Origin: a virus
Reading direction: 5' to 3' (one strand)
IMG/VR virus record: IMGVR_UViG_3300034062_006900
Span: 1 to 64,000 of that record
DNA length: 64,000 bases
The notes below the pieces were generated by a model. It had not been told where the DNA came from. It searched no databases and worked only from the letters and a program-made list of their open reading frames with translations. A program made the position numbers and the translations under genes. Shown one piece after another: positions 51,056 to 59,648 of this stretch; position 1 is the stretch's first letter, and each line of letters starts with the position of its first letter.

Positions 51056-51388
51056 CTATGTATTGAATAGATGATTATTTTGTTCTTTGATTCCTCTTTC
51101 CATTTCTACCGCTAACTCTCTTGTCTCTGTTTCTATTGTTCTGTATTCAAGATTTTCCCAATTATCTAAAATGTAATTTTGTTTTTTATAGTTACTTCTT
51201 CCTGCAGTTCCATATGGTTGAGGGTATAACGATTTCATTCTTGTCTTACATTTTTTTCCAATACCAAACAAAATTAGTTCATTTGAGTTTTTATTTCTAA
51301 TTTGATAAACTCCAGCCTCTTTGGGTCCTTCAATAGTTCTACAGGTTTCAGGTGTTGGCATCGATTTCCAATTGGTCCAATTTGTCAT
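51056..51388 (-). CDS. GIY-YIG nuclease-like protein, 110 aa
   Basis: The central part (EAGVYQIRNKNSNELILFGI, then GKKCKTRMKSL) resembles a GIY-YIG domain: G-V-Y, about 12 residues, F-G-I-G, and a following Arg; E-x-E near the end could supply the catalytic Glu. Such domains cut DNA. The match is short and diverged. The start is ATG 51388 (MTNWTNWKSM), since the frame from 51412 overlaps the promoter at 51410. Confidence 0.55.
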   Translation of the reverse strand: MTNWTNWKSMPTPETCRTIEGPKEAGVYQIRNKNSNELILFGIGKKCKTRMKSLYPQPYGTAGRSNYKKQNYILDNWENLEYRTIETETRELAVEMERGIKEQNNHLFNT

Positions 51389-51409
51389 ATATCTTGTGTT
51401 TTGTGAATA

Positions 51410-51440
51410 CAAAGATAATTACAACCAACCAATCCACCAA
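51410..51440 (-). promoter_or_regulatory. Bacteroidota-type promoter
   Basis: TATCTTTG (51417-51410) with TTTGG (TTG at 51440-51438), 20-nt spacer. Confidence 0.78.
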
Positions 51441-51470
51441 ATAAAAAAAGTCCCACTATTGTGAGACTTT
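51441..51470 (-). terminator. Terminator of the recombination operon
   Basis: AAAGTCTCAC / GTGGGACTTT stem (one G-T) then seven T on the minus strand. The SbcC-like stop codon lies in the loop. Confidence 0.82.
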
Positions 51471-53834
51471 TGATACATTATCAGTTTTTGTAATATGAAC
51501 TACATTATCCGCCCAATTTGAGATTAATGGGTTGTGGCTAATCACAAATATCTTTTCGAAATAATCCTTTAACTTCATAAAGAAGTCCCCAACCATCTCA
51601 AGGTTATCATTAGAAACCTTACCCCAAGTCTCATCGTAAACTGATATGTTTGGTTTTGGAAGTGAACATACCTTAGCCAATACAGCTCTGATAGCCAACG
51701 CTCCCACAGTCTTCTCATATCCTGAACCTGCGGTCATAGGTTTTTCGATACCTGTTCCGTTATCAATCATGATGAAGTCAACCTCATTCTTGTCATTGAT
51801 ACGAATCTCCAAGTTGAAGAAACAAGAGTCTTGAAGTAATCTTTGAAGTTCAGAGTTAATCAATGGCATCATTGTCTTCATGATAACTTTTGTGATTCCA
51901 TTCTTTCCGAATACCTCAAGATATATTTTGTATATCTTTTCTCTTTCGAATTCTTCGGCAATCTTTAGGATGGTCTCGTTGTTCTTTTCAATTCGAGCTT
52001 GAAGATTTTCAATCTGAGTTGAATTGGTTGTTTGAGTTCTCTCATACCCTCTCTTCTCAGAAATCAATTCATCAATTCTCATTTCGGCTTTAACCAACTG
52101 AGCTTCAATCTCATTATTCTTCTTAATCTTATCTTGAACTTCTTCGTATCTCCTTAACTTGTCTTCAGATTGTTCCAATTTTAAATTATTGGCTTCAAGA
52201 GTCGCCTCATATTTTTCCTTAACAAGTTTCGCTCTTTCATATTCATCAAAGTCTTTCTTAAGTTGAGTAAAAGATTCTTCTTTCTTTTCAAGGCCTTCAA
52301 TTTCTTTTTTGAATTCCTTAACAAGTTTTTTATATCCTTCAAGTTGGTCAATCTTTTTCTTGGTCAACTCAGCTTCCATCAATTTGATTCCACAGTGTTC
52401 ACACTGAATTCCATCACCATATTTTTCAATAAGGTCTTGGATTTCTTCCACCTTATTCTCACAGGTTACTTGTTCAGCAAAACGGGATTTGATAACTTCT
52501 TTAACCGCATCGTGTCTATCTTCATGATAAAACTCTTTTGGTTCAGATATTTTAACATCATCAATCTGACCTTGGATTCTTCTTCCAACTACTTTAAATT
52601 CGTCAATCTGACCCTTAAGTCTTTCAGGATTCAGAATAACCAAATCTTGGTCTAAGTCAGTGAATTTTGATTTCAATAAGTCATCCTTATAAGTTTGACC
52701 CTTTTGTAATCTCTTGTCAACATCCTTGATTTTGGTAACAGCCTCTGCAATTTCATTCTCGAGTCTTTCAATTTCTTCTTTTGACGTGGTGCTATCTTGT
52801 TTTAAGGATTCTGTATTGTATACGTTGGATAACATACCTTTTGAAAACTCAGAATAGATTTCTTTTCCCGTCTCTTCTTTCTTCTTTAAGAATTCAAGAC
52901 CCAAGAATCTACTTAACACCTGACCACGAGCTGTTGGTTTTGCTTCCAACAAATCCTCAAGGTTTGACGCTGTCGTTACAATGGTCATCAAGAAGTCATC
53001 CATCTCACCAATTGATGTTTTGATAAAGTTCTCAGTCTCCCTTCTTTGTTCACCAGTGAAGTTCTGTAATTGACCGTCAGCCAACTTCTTGAAGAAGTCC
53101 AACTCAGTCTTAACATTCCATTCACCAGCCTTAGATTTTTTTCTTTCAATCTTTCGAGCGATGATATATTCCTCGCCATCAATGATGATGTCACCCTTAA
53201 CTGATACCACATTCTTATCTGTGAATCTGTTGAAGATTTCCTCAGCCTTCTGAGTCTTGGTTGTCGTGTTGAAGAATAAGAACAATAACAAGTCCACGGT
53301 CAATACCGTCTTACCTCCGAAGTTCGGTGGGTCTGATTCAACCACTGTGATACCATTACATTTATCAAAATCGATAACCTGGTTCTCACCATACGATAAG
53401 AAGTTACTGAATTCAATCTTCTTGATATACCATCTTTTGAATGGTGTAACCTCAACCTCATTAGCCATCATTCTGTTTTCAACAGCAAGGTCAATGTTCA
53501 TGACTTGGTCATAAAACTGGTCTTGTCCTTTTGACTCAAGAAGAGATTTGATAAGTTCTTTCTGATAGTTCTTATCCATAATGTTAACCGCTACATCGAT
53601 TGTCTGTTGAGTTTCCTCAGTTGTCTTCGCCTTGGTTATAACATTGATATTTGCGGAACTATACTTCTTCATGAAGTATTGTTTCACAGACTTGATTCTT
53701 TCTTGGGTGAAATTCTCTGGAGCATCCTCCCATATTACTTGTATGTTAGGATTCTCCAAAGTAGATATATCTAATTTTGTTGACATATGTTTGTAGTTAT
53801 ACTCTGGATGTGGATTGAATAAATCCCATTTCAT
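51456..53834 (-). CDS. 46: SbcC/Rad50-type recombination ATPase (T4 gp46-like)
   Basis: A 792-aa SMC-family ATPase. Residues 143-185 hold the N-lobe (FSNFLSYGENQVIDF and a P-loop, PPNFGGKTVLTV). Long coiled coils flank a zinc hook (CEHCGIKL, near residue 480). The C-lobe has the signature (TAGSGYEKTVGALAIRAVLA), Walker B (NISVYDETWG) and H-switch (FVISHNPLI). With gp47 it resects DNA ends for recombination-dependent replication. It is longer than T4 gp46 (560 aa), mainly through a 140-residue N-terminal extension with no known domain. Transcribed with the genes up to about 60 kb. Confidence 0.9.
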   Translation of the reverse strand: MKWDLFNPHPEYNYKHMSTKLDISTLENPNIQVIWEDAPENFTQERIKSVKQYFMKKYSSANINVITKAKTTEETQQTIDVAVNIMDKNYQKELIKSLLESKGQDQFYDQVMNIDLAVENRMMANEVEVTPFKRWYIKKIEFSNFLSYGENQVIDFDKCNGITVVESDPPNFGGKTVLTVDLLLFLFFNTTTKTQKAEEIFNRFTDKNVVSVKGDIIIDGEEYIIARKIERKKSKAGEWNVKTELDFFKKLADGQLQNFTGEQRRETENFIKTSIGEMDDFLMTIVTTASNLEDLLEAKPTARGQVLSRFLGLEFLKKKEETGKEIYSEFSKGMLSNVYNTESLKQDSTTSKEEIERLENEIAEAVTKIKDVDKRLQKGQTYKDDLLKSKFTDLDQDLVILNPERLKGQIDEFKVVGRRIQGQIDDVKISEPKEFYHEDRHDAVKEVIKSRFAEQVTCENKVEEIQDLIEKYGDGIQCEHCGIKLMEAELTKKKIDQLEGYKKLVKEFKKEIEGLEKKEESFTQLKKDFDEYERAKLVKEKYEATLEANNLKLEQSEDKLRRYEEVQDKIKKNNEIEAQLVKAEMRIDELISEKRGYERTQTTNSTQIENLQARIEKNNETILKIAEEFEREKIYKIYLEVFGKNGITKVIMKTMMPLINSELQRLLQDSCFFNLEIRINDKNEVDFIMIDNGTGIEKPMTAGSGYEKTVGALAIRAVLAKVCSLPKPNISVYDETWGKVSNDNLEMVGDFFMKLKDYFEKIFVISHNPLISNWADNVVHITKTDNVSKVSQ

Positions 53835-53836
53835 TT

Positions 53837-54022
53837 TTATTGATTTGCTGTAAGACCTGAAACCTGCTCAGCATCTTTTTGTTTTAACGCCTCAATTTGA
53901 GCTTTCATTGATTCGTTGAACAACTTTTGCATTGCAGATTGTTCGGCCTTCAATGTGTTATTTCTTTGCTGAAGTCTTTTTCTGTGGGCTTTCTCACCAC
54001 CTCTTTTTTTAGATTTTGCCAT
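53837..54022 (-). CDS. Small basic helical protein, 61 aa
   Basis: Starts MAKSKKRGGEKAHRKRLQQR, strongly basic, followed by a helix (LFNESMKAQIEALKQKDAEQ). Probably DNA- or RNA-binding; not recognised. The longer frame from 54076 overlaps the next gene and is not needed. It is 2 nt before the gp46-like gene. Confidence 0.6.
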   Translation of the reverse strand: MAKSKKRGGEKAHRKRLQQRNNTLKAEQSAMQKLFNESMKAQIEALKQKDAEQVSGLTANQ

Positions 54023-54032
54023 TTTTATTGTT

Positions 54033-54392
54033 TTAATGTAAATTTTTATTTGGTCTATTTTCTTCGAACCATTCAACGATTGAGTTTATCGCCCATGTTG
54101 CTCCTGATGCTAACATTCCATCAAAGAACCATGAAACCCATAAAGTTACACCTAACATCTCGTGTATTGGTGAATATAAGAAAATTCCGAAGAAAAATCC
54201 AACCCACACTGGTGTGCACATCATACAAGATAACATTCCTTTAAGAAACTTATAAAATTCTGTAAACAAACCATCTCCATAGTCTGCTTCGTTGAAAATG
54301 TAATTTCTCGGTGTATTAAAAATACTTCCGTAAACTAAAATGTTTGAAAGTCCGTAGATGGATATAATCCATGTTAATAGTTGTGTTATCAT
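54033..54392 (-). CDS. DUF1360-like membrane protein, 119 aa
   Basis: Two or three transmembrane segments (TQLLTWIISIYGLSNILVYG; WVGFFFGIFLYSPI; VTLWVSWFFDGMLASGATWA) with a MLSCMMCTPVWVGFF motif, the CxxC-W pattern of DUF1360. Function is unknown. It overlaps the zinc-binding gene upstream by 4 nt. A membrane protein in a recombination operon is unexpected. Confidence 0.6.
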   Translation of the reverse strand: MITQLLTWIISIYGLSNILVYGSIFNTPRNYIFNEADYGDGLFTEFYKFLKGMLSCMMCTPVWVGFFFGIFLYSPIHEMLGVTLWVSWFFDGMLASGATWAINSIVEWFEENRPNKNLH

Positions 54393-54595
54393 AATTTGTG
54401 TTTAAATTCGTTAGTTAATTCTATTTTCCTAATACCTGGGTCTTTGGCTTCACACTTATTACAGTGCCATACAATTTCGAAGTGCTGTTTACCATTACAA
54501 CACTTACAGTCGACATCGTATTCGAAATACGTTCTCCCCAAACCTCCTTCATTTCCACAGAACTCACAGGTTCCCCATTCCATTTCTCCCATCAT
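54389..54595 (-). CDS. Zinc-binding protein, 68 aa
   Basis: Three CxxC pairs (CEFCGNEGG, CKCCNG, CNKCEAKD) in a small acidic protein, enough for one or two zinc sites. Not otherwise recognised. Overlaps both neighbours by 4 nt. Confidence 0.65.
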   Translation of the reverse strand: MMGEMEWGTCEFCGNEGGLGRTYFEYDVDCKCCNGKQHFEIVWHCNKCEAKDPGIRKIELTNEFKHKL

Positions 54596-55392
54596 AATGT
54601 TTTATTTAAATTTGAACCACTCAAATAAACAGCCTTTCTGTCTTCCTGAAATTTTTGAATATCTTGAATAGTTTGTTCGTATTCTCTTATTTTTTTGTCT
54701 TTCTCTAAAGTTTCTTGTCTTAGTTTCATTACTGTAGATTGGAGAGCATCCAATTTAGATTTATCCCCACCTTCACCAACTACCTCTTTAATTACTTCTA
54801 CAATTTTTTCCTGAATGACGATTTTCTCAACAGGAACCTCAATAGTCTTCTCTTGAATAACAACTCTGTCAACAGGAACCTCTTTGATAACCTCAACCAC
54901 TTTTGGTGGCATCTCCTCCAACTGTTGTATTTTTGACAACAATTCGTTTATCTGAGTATCATCACTAACGTATTCTGTTTTGGTGATAACTTTTTCAACA
55001 GGTATTTCTTTGATTACTTCTTGAACCACCACCTTCTCAACAGGAACCTCTTTGATAACCTCGACTATTTTCTCAACCACTCTTTCAACAGGAACCTCTT
55101 TGATAACCTCGACTATTTTCTCAACCACTCTTTCAACAGGAACCTCAACATACTCAACCTGAACAATCTCCTTGATTACTTCAACAGGTATTTCCACTCG
55201 TTTTTCGACAACAACCTCTTTTATCACCTCTTTTTCTTGGTTCCCACCCGGATTTAGCAGACCATACCTTTCAATATTGAAACCAGTTGTAAATGATTTC
55301 TTAGCAACCTCACTTATCAACAAGTCATTAAGATTACAGTAAGACAATAAGTCCTTGTGTTCCGTATTTGAAAGTTTAATCTTTATCTCCAT
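54592..55392 (-). CDS. Repetitive Val/Glu/Lys-rich protein, 266 aa
   Basis: The first 50 residues are a short alpha/beta head. Residues 55-215 are built from PVERVVEKIVEVIKE-type repeats of 16 residues, seen in DNA as a 48-bp repeat (55038-55181), and the end is coiled coil (KLRQETLEKDKKIREYEQTI). The V-E/K alternation with Pro every 16 residues suggests a fibrous beta or stacked structure. It lies between the gp47 and gp46 homologues, overlapping or abutting both neighbours, so it may form part of their complex (inference). Confidence 0.7.
   Translation of the reverse strand: MEIKIKLSNTEHKDLLSYCNLNDLLISEVAKKSFTTGFNIERYGLLNPGGNQEKEVIKEVVVEKRVEIPVEVIKEIVQVEYVEVPVERVVEKIVEVIKEVPVERVVEKIVEVIKEVPVEKVVVQEVIKEIPVEKVITKTEYVSDDTQINELLSKIQQLEEMPPKVVEVIKEVPVDRVVIQEKTIEVPVEKIVIQEKIVEVIKEVVGEGGDKSKLDALQSTVMKLRQETLEKDKKIREYEQTIQDIQKFQEDRKAVYLSGSNLNKTL
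55038..55181 (-). repeat. 48-bp tandem repeat in a coding region
   Basis: Units begin at 55038, 55086 and 55134; the first three are almost identical and code for 16 residues each (EVPVERVVEKIVEVIK). Further diverged units lie on both sides. Confidence 0.8.
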
Positions 55393-55393
55393 C

Positions 55394-56173
55394 TTAGTAG
55401 TTCACCAACTTTTCTGTTCCTTCAGATAAACAATCAATCGAATTGATGTAAAATGATAGGAATGGTTTAGGGTTTGGTAGGTCAACGAATGTGTATTCGT
55501 CCTTCTCTATATCATATACTCCATACCCGTGTTTTCTAACAGTCTCTCCAAAGTTTTGTTGAATGGTTGAACCAACCATGTATGCCTTCTTTCCACCAGG
55601 AATATCGAACACTTGTCTCTTGTGGATATCACCACACAATACAAGGTCACACCCTTTGAACTTACTAGCATCAAACCCATCTTCGAACTTATATCCAATG
55701 TCTGTGTATAAACCTTGAATCGGACCGTGGAATAAACCAATGTTCTTGTTCTTTGATTTTTGGATGTCAGGAGGGATGTTATGGTCCATTAAGGAGTAAA
55801 CACACCAGTTGATATTATCATCCTCATATACCCCTCTATTCTTCAAATAAACGATGTTCTCGTTCTTTAAAGAATCAATGATTGGTGTAAGAGCATCCAA
55901 CCTTGAATTATTATTCTCAAGGAAGTCGTGGTTACCAATGATAACAATCGTTTTGGTTATACTTGCACATTCAGTCAATACCCAAGCAACGAACTCAACG
56001 AGTTCAGGTGTCATTTGATTCTTGCTGTGAACCAAGTCTCCAGTGAATACAATTCTGTCAGGTGCGAGTGTCTTCCACTCTTTCAATGCAGATTCAAGGA
56101 TGCCACGATATACGTCGTGGTCCTTGAATAATCTGATGTGTAAATCTGAGAAATGTATAATTCGATTAATCAT
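55394..56173 (-). CDS. 47: SbcD/Mre11-type nuclease (T4 gp47-like)
   Basis: A 259-aa metallophosphoesterase: FSDLHIRLF (D-x-H), VFTGDLVHS, IIGNHDFLE, LFHGPIQ and CGDIHKRQVF (GDxH). With the gp46-like ATPase it forms the Mre11/Rad50-type complex that processes DNA ends. It is shorter than T4 gp47 (339 aa), lacking much of the C-terminal capping domain. It overlaps the upstream zinc protein gene by 8 nt. Confidence 0.88.
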   Translation of the reverse strand: MINRIIHFSDLHIRLFKDHDVYRGILESALKEWKTLAPDRIVFTGDLVHSKNQMTPELVEFVAWVLTECASITKTIVIIGNHDFLENNNSRLDALTPIIDSLKNENIVYLKNRGVYEDDNINWCVYSLMDHNIPPDIQKSKNKNIGLFHGPIQGLYTDIGYKFEDGFDASKFKGCDLVLCGDIHKRQVFDIPGGKKAYMVGSTIQQNFGETVRKHGYGVYDIEKDEYTFVDLPNPKPFLSFYINSIDCLSEGTEKLVNY

Positions 56174-56405
56174 TAATTAATGTTTTTTCCTCTTCTTCGA
56201 ATGGATTGAATCCTTTATTGACATGGTCACATTTCATACACATGTAAATTGGGAATGGAATTGGTTGGTCTTCAGCAGCACCTTGTAGTTTAGATACCCA
56301 CTTTAGATATAAAGCCTCTTTGAAATAAACGCTTCCGCATTTCTCACATTTGATAGTTGGACAATCACGAACGTTAATTCTTGGCTGTTGTAAATCTTGC
56401 ATCAT
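56166..56405 (-). CDS. Zinc-ribbon protein, 79 aa
   Basis: Has two CxxC pairs spaced for a zinc ribbon (CEKCGSVYFKE near residue 19, and YMCMKCDHVNKG near residue 54). It precedes the gp47-like gene, overlapping it by 8 nt, and may bind DNA or polymerase. Not otherwise recognised. Confidence 0.65.
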   Translation of the reverse strand: MMQDLQQPRINVRDCPTIKCEKCGSVYFKEALYLKWVSKLQGAAEDQPIPFPIYMCMKCDHVNKGFNPFEEEEKTLIND

Positions 56406-57255
56406 TTAAATTTTTAACTAGGTTATTTATTTTTTCTTGTATATCTGAAATATAATCAATTTTTCGGTTTTGTTCAAGTATACCCAAATGTTCTAACAAA
56501 GATTCAAAATTTAACTTTGTTAAAGTATCGGAGAACTGTGTCACAAAATCTTTGGACTTTTTGAGTTTCTTTTCTCTTAAAAAGACTAATCTGAACAATG
56601 TTGTCAATCTCATGATTTCTTCTTCAGACCATCCCCCATCAGTAAGATTATCAGTGTAAACATGTGAATCAGCAGAATTATATATCTGAATACCACTTGC
56701 TATAACATCATTAGTGAATGCCAAATAAAACGCCACCTTATTATAATTTTTAGTCTTTGTTTCTTTTTTATCTATCAAATAAAAAAGTAATCCATTTCTA
56801 TTATATCTTCTGAAAACATCAGGGTCATTTTTTGAAGCCGTGCACCATTTTGTTTGAGCACCATATCTTAAGGAACCTCTGTGTGTTAATGGTTGTAAGA
56901 GTAAAAATTCTTCATTTTCCATGTAAACCGTTGCATGTTCTTCTCTAACGAATGTTTTTTCTTCTTTCACTTCTTCGGCTCGTGCGATTACAAGTTTAAG
57001 ATAAGAAACATCTGTAAATTCTTTTGCATAGATGTCTTTGTTTGGAATATATGATAACAATTGGTCGAACTGCAATACGAGACTAATAAGTCCTTGAGTT
57101 GTGTTCGGACAAGAATTTTGACTTCTCGAAACCCATGATTTTAGGAGATATTCCAAATATTTTTTGGTTGGAGTTTTGTCAGCCTCAACGAACTTATTAA
57201 AAGTTGCTAATGATATCGTTGAATACTTTGACCTTAACTCATCTACTTTTGACAT
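56374..57255 (-). CDS. KWCT-motif protein without tag, 293 aa
   Basis: Residues 119-165 repeat the KWCT block (QPLTHRGSLRYGAQTKWCTA, FRRY, GLLFYLIDKK), with WCTA at residues 137-140, exactly the position in the 16081 paralogue. The N-terminal 110 residues are helical and the C-terminal 90 too. It lacks the N-terminal tag and lies under a host-type promoter (57275), so it is probably made early, unlike the other two copies. Function is unknown. Confidence 0.7.
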   Translation of the reverse strand: MSKVDELRSKYSTISLATFNKFVEADKTPTKKYLEYLLKSWVSRSQNSCPNTTQGLISLVLQFDQLLSYIPNKDIYAKEFTDVSYLKLVIARAEEVKEEKTFVREEHATVYMENEEFLLLQPLTHRGSLRYGAQTKWCTASKNDPDVFRRYNRNGLLFYLIDKKETKTKNYNKVAFYLAFTNDVIASGIQIYNSADSHVYTDNLTDGGWSEEEIMRLTTLFRLVFLREKKLKKSKDFVTQFSDTLTKLNFESLLEHLGILEQNRKIDYISDIQEKINNLVKNLNDARFTTAKN

Positions 57256-57274
57256 ACTAATACATTTTGAAGAC

Positions 57275-57305
57275 CAAAGGTAAGATAAAAAAATCTTTTC
57301 TACAA
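57275..57305 (-). promoter_or_regulatory. Bacteroidota-type promoter
   Basis: TACCTTTG (57282-57275) with TTG at 57305-57303, 20-nt spacer, upstream of the 56374 gene and overlapping the end of the nuclease gene. Confidence 0.7.
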
Positions 57306-58136
57306 ATATTTTTTCATGTCCATTTCTAAAACTGTATCCATAATATCTTTCGGAACTCTATATTCATCATAAGAAGTATCATCTTTTAAATGAGAAATAA
57401 TACATCCATACAATTTGATGTTTTCGTATTTTGTTCCTTGTAGCATTTTGATTAACAATTTTGCATACAATGGAAGTTGAAGATAGTAGTGACCTAATGC
57501 AGTGTTAGGATATTTTTCAAAAGGTTTATACATCCTTTCAGTATACCTTGTCTCTTCAAAGTTTTTTGGTTTGTTGGTTTTCCAATCCGTAACAAGTAAT
57601 CCAAATTCATCTCCTGTTTTATTCAAGGTTAACCAAATTTTATCTGGTTGTCCTGTATATCCCAACTCAGGGTCTCCCAAAACCATCTCCGTATCAAGTA
57701 ATACAACTTTTCTTGATTCCATTAAATCGAGGTATCTTCTACCTGCAGAAATCATGTTATCACTTTTCATAAGTTGGGTTAAGTCACATTCGAAAACAGG
57801 TTGTCTAACTTCTTTGTAACCACCGTATTTGTCAATTAGAACTTTCTCCAAAACATAGTGAACCCTACTACCTAAGTTTGTTGAGTAGTCACCAGCTGCC
57901 GCCCACTCTTCAATTAATTGTTGTTGTTTTTCAGGGTCACCACCTGCTTTATTATATGCCGCTTCCTCAGTTGGGAAGGGTTTATAGAACTTCTTCAATA
58001 CTTTGGATACAGATGGATAGTCTTTCCTTCCATTCATAGTATAAATGTGTTTGTCTTCTTCGAACGTTAGACCGAGAGACTTTTGTTTTTGAGAGATAAT
58101 CTCCCTTATTTCTTGTGAAATCTTTATTAAATCCAT
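57300..58136 (-). CDS. PD-(D/E)XK exonuclease (RecB/Cas4-like)
   Basis: A 278-aa nuclease with NLGSRVHYVLEKVLIDKYGG (His), GYTGQPDKIWLTLN (Asp) and LLVTDWKTNKPKNFEETRY (D-x-K), the RecB-type PD-(D/E)XK order, then a YYLQLPLYAKLL helix (Q-Y type motif). It probably degrades or trims DNA ends in replication or recombination. Its start is 1 nt after the primase stop, so the two are coupled. Confidence 0.82.
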   Translation of the reverse strand: MDLIKISQEIREIISQKQKSLGLTFEEDKHIYTMNGRKDYPSVSKVLKKFYKPFPTEEAAYNKAGGDPEKQQQLIEEWAAAGDYSTNLGSRVHYVLEKVLIDKYGGYKEVRQPVFECDLTQLMKSDNMISAGRRYLDLMESRKVVLLDTEMVLGDPELGYTGQPDKIWLTLNKTGDEFGLLVTDWKTNKPKNFEETRYTERMYKPFEKYPNTALGHYYLQLPLYAKLLIKMLQGTKYENIKLYGCIISHLKDDTSYDEYRVPKDIMDTVLEMDMKKYL

Positions 58137-58137
58137 G

Positions 58138-59052
58138 TTACTTTATTTCGTGGTAATACTCGTCAATTTGACCTTTCAAGTCACAAATATCCTTATCTTT
58201 TGGCAATTTAACAATTTTAATTTTGTTATATAACCTACCCCCATTCAATTCGTTATATATTTTAACCCCATCATCCCATGCATCCCCGTCACAACACACA
58301 ACAATACTAGCGTTTGCTCGTAGGTATAAATTCTCGAATATCAATTTACTCATCTTCTTACCTAACATAACCAATGGATTATCAAGAAAGAATGAATCAA
58401 ATGCCCCTTCCACCAAGTATATATCCTTATCCCAATCAATTAGACCTTCATTGAAGATTATCTCGTCTTTTGGAACTGAGGGGTTTTTATACTTCATTTT
58501 TTTGGGTGTCCACGCTCTTGCAACATAATAGTTTAGTTGACCTTCAGAGTTGAAGGATGGGACGATAATTCTGTAGGCAAAGTCTCCTTTAACAGTGTAA
58601 CCTATCTTATATTTTTTGATTATTTCATCGGTGATACCTCTACTAATAAGGTATTTGTATGCTTCAATGTGAGGAATGAATCTTGGGTTTGAGTCTTCAA
58701 ATGTTGTATAACCTTCAGGTAGACGTAACCAAACCTTTTTCTTTTCCTCTTGTTTGAGTTCTTCAGGTTTAATTAGTTCATAAACCTTCTTTTGCTTTTT
58801 GGTTCCGAACTTGTCGAATAATTTACCAAGTGGTCCGTGAGTTCCGAGTGTTTCTCCACAAGCCCAACACTTGTATACGTGACGTGAATAGTTGATTTCA
58901 AGGTTACCCTTACCATCTCCGTTTTCGAGACCCTTCTCAGCAGCACAAACAGGACAGTCAAAAGATATCTGACCCTTTGATTCATAATGCTGGTGTGGAG
59001 CTCCTAAAACATCCGACAACAATTCTACCAATACCTCAACTTCATCTATCAT
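58138..59052 (-). CDS. 61: DNA primase, DnaG/gp61-like
   Basis: A 304-aa primase. An N-terminal zinc ribbon (FDCPVCAAEKG and HVYKCWACGE), then a Toprim core: IYLVEGAFDSFFLDNPLVML (Glu) and IVVCCDGDAWDDGVKIYNEL (D-x-D). It makes RNA primers for lagging-strand synthesis; in T4 the gp61 primase works with the gp41 helicase, which is not in this window. A helicase-binding C-terminal domain is short or missing. Confidence 0.88.
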   Translation of the reverse strand: MIDEVEVLVELLSDVLGAPHQHYESKGQISFDCPVCAAEKGLENGDGKGNLEINYSRHVYKCWACGETLGTHGPLGKLFDKFGTKKQKKVYELIKPEELKQEEKKKVWLRLPEGYTTFEDSNPRFIPHIEAYKYLISRGITDEIIKKYKIGYTVKGDFAYRIIVPSFNSEGQLNYYVARAWTPKKMKYKNPSVPKDEIIFNEGLIDWDKDIYLVEGAFDSFFLDNPLVMLGKKMSKLIFENLYLRANASIVVCCDGDAWDDGVKIYNELNGGRLYNKIKIVKLPKDKDICDLKGQIDEYYHEIK

Positions 59053-59069
59053 ATTACAAATATAATAAA

Positions 59070-59243
59070 TTATTCTGTATTGTCATCTTTCAAGTCTTCA
59101 GGGTCTGTTGCAATAACATTACGTCTCCACCACTTTTTGATAGGGTGTGATTCATCAAAGTTTTTTTCGATGATACCCGCAACTAAAATGAATAAAGCAG
59201 TGAAACCCAACAAGAAAAAATATATGTAAGCAAATATTTTCAT
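59070..59243 (-). CDS. Small membrane protein, 57 aa
   Basis: Not recognised. One transmembrane helix (FAYIYFFLLGFTALFILVAG) and a charged tail (HPIKKWWRRNVIATDPEDLK). It lies 1 nt after the 59245 gene and 17 nt before the primase, so it is co-transcribed. Confidence 0.6.
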   Translation of the reverse strand: MKIFAYIYFFLLGFTALFILVAGIIEKNFDESHPIKKWWRRNVIATDPEDLKDDNTE

Positions 59244-59244
59244 A

Positions 59245-59610
59245 TTAAATCCATTTTGTCTTTTTTATTTGAGAGTAGTCTTCAAGTTTAACACCAAAGT
59301 AATTTAAATACATTTTAACTTCAGATAGACACATTTTTTTGATAAATCGGTTGATTTTAACTTTGGAAACTCTCTTTCCTTTATCAGATAGAAGTGATGA
59401 ATCGAACCATTCTAATTTTCCCCAACTTACTCTTGCATGTATTTTACCAGTAAACTCGATATCAATTTCTTCACTATGAGTATATTTTCTGTATCCTACA
59501 ACCTTAACAGAGCCTTTTATTTTGTCTGTGTTGAGGGTTATTGAACCATACTTTGGCATCAACTTTTTTAAACCTTTTGTTGTCTCATTTTGAATTACGT
59601 ATCTTCCCAT
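59245..59610 (-). CDS. Hypothetical protein, 121 aa
   Basis: Not recognised. Beta-rich basic protein (GSVKVVGYRKYTHSEEIDIE) with a Lys-rich C-terminal half. It heads a transcript from the promoter at 59618 that continues through the primase and nuclease genes. Confidence 0.6.
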   Translation of the reverse strand: MGRYVIQNETTKGLKKLMPKYGSITLNTDKIKGSVKVVGYRKYTHSEEIDIEFTGKIHARVSWGKLEWFDSSLLSDKGKRVSKVKINRFIKKMCLSEVKMYLNYFGVKLEDYSQIKKTKWI

Positions 59611-59617
59611 ATTGGGA

Positions 59618-59648
59618 CAAAGATACTACGTTAATATTAAACTACCAA
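59618..59648 (-). promoter_or_regulatory. Bacteroidota-type promoter
   Basis: TATCTTTG (59625-59618) with TTTGG (TTG at 59648-59646), 20-nt spacer. Probable early promoter of the primase/nuclease operon. Confidence 0.78.
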
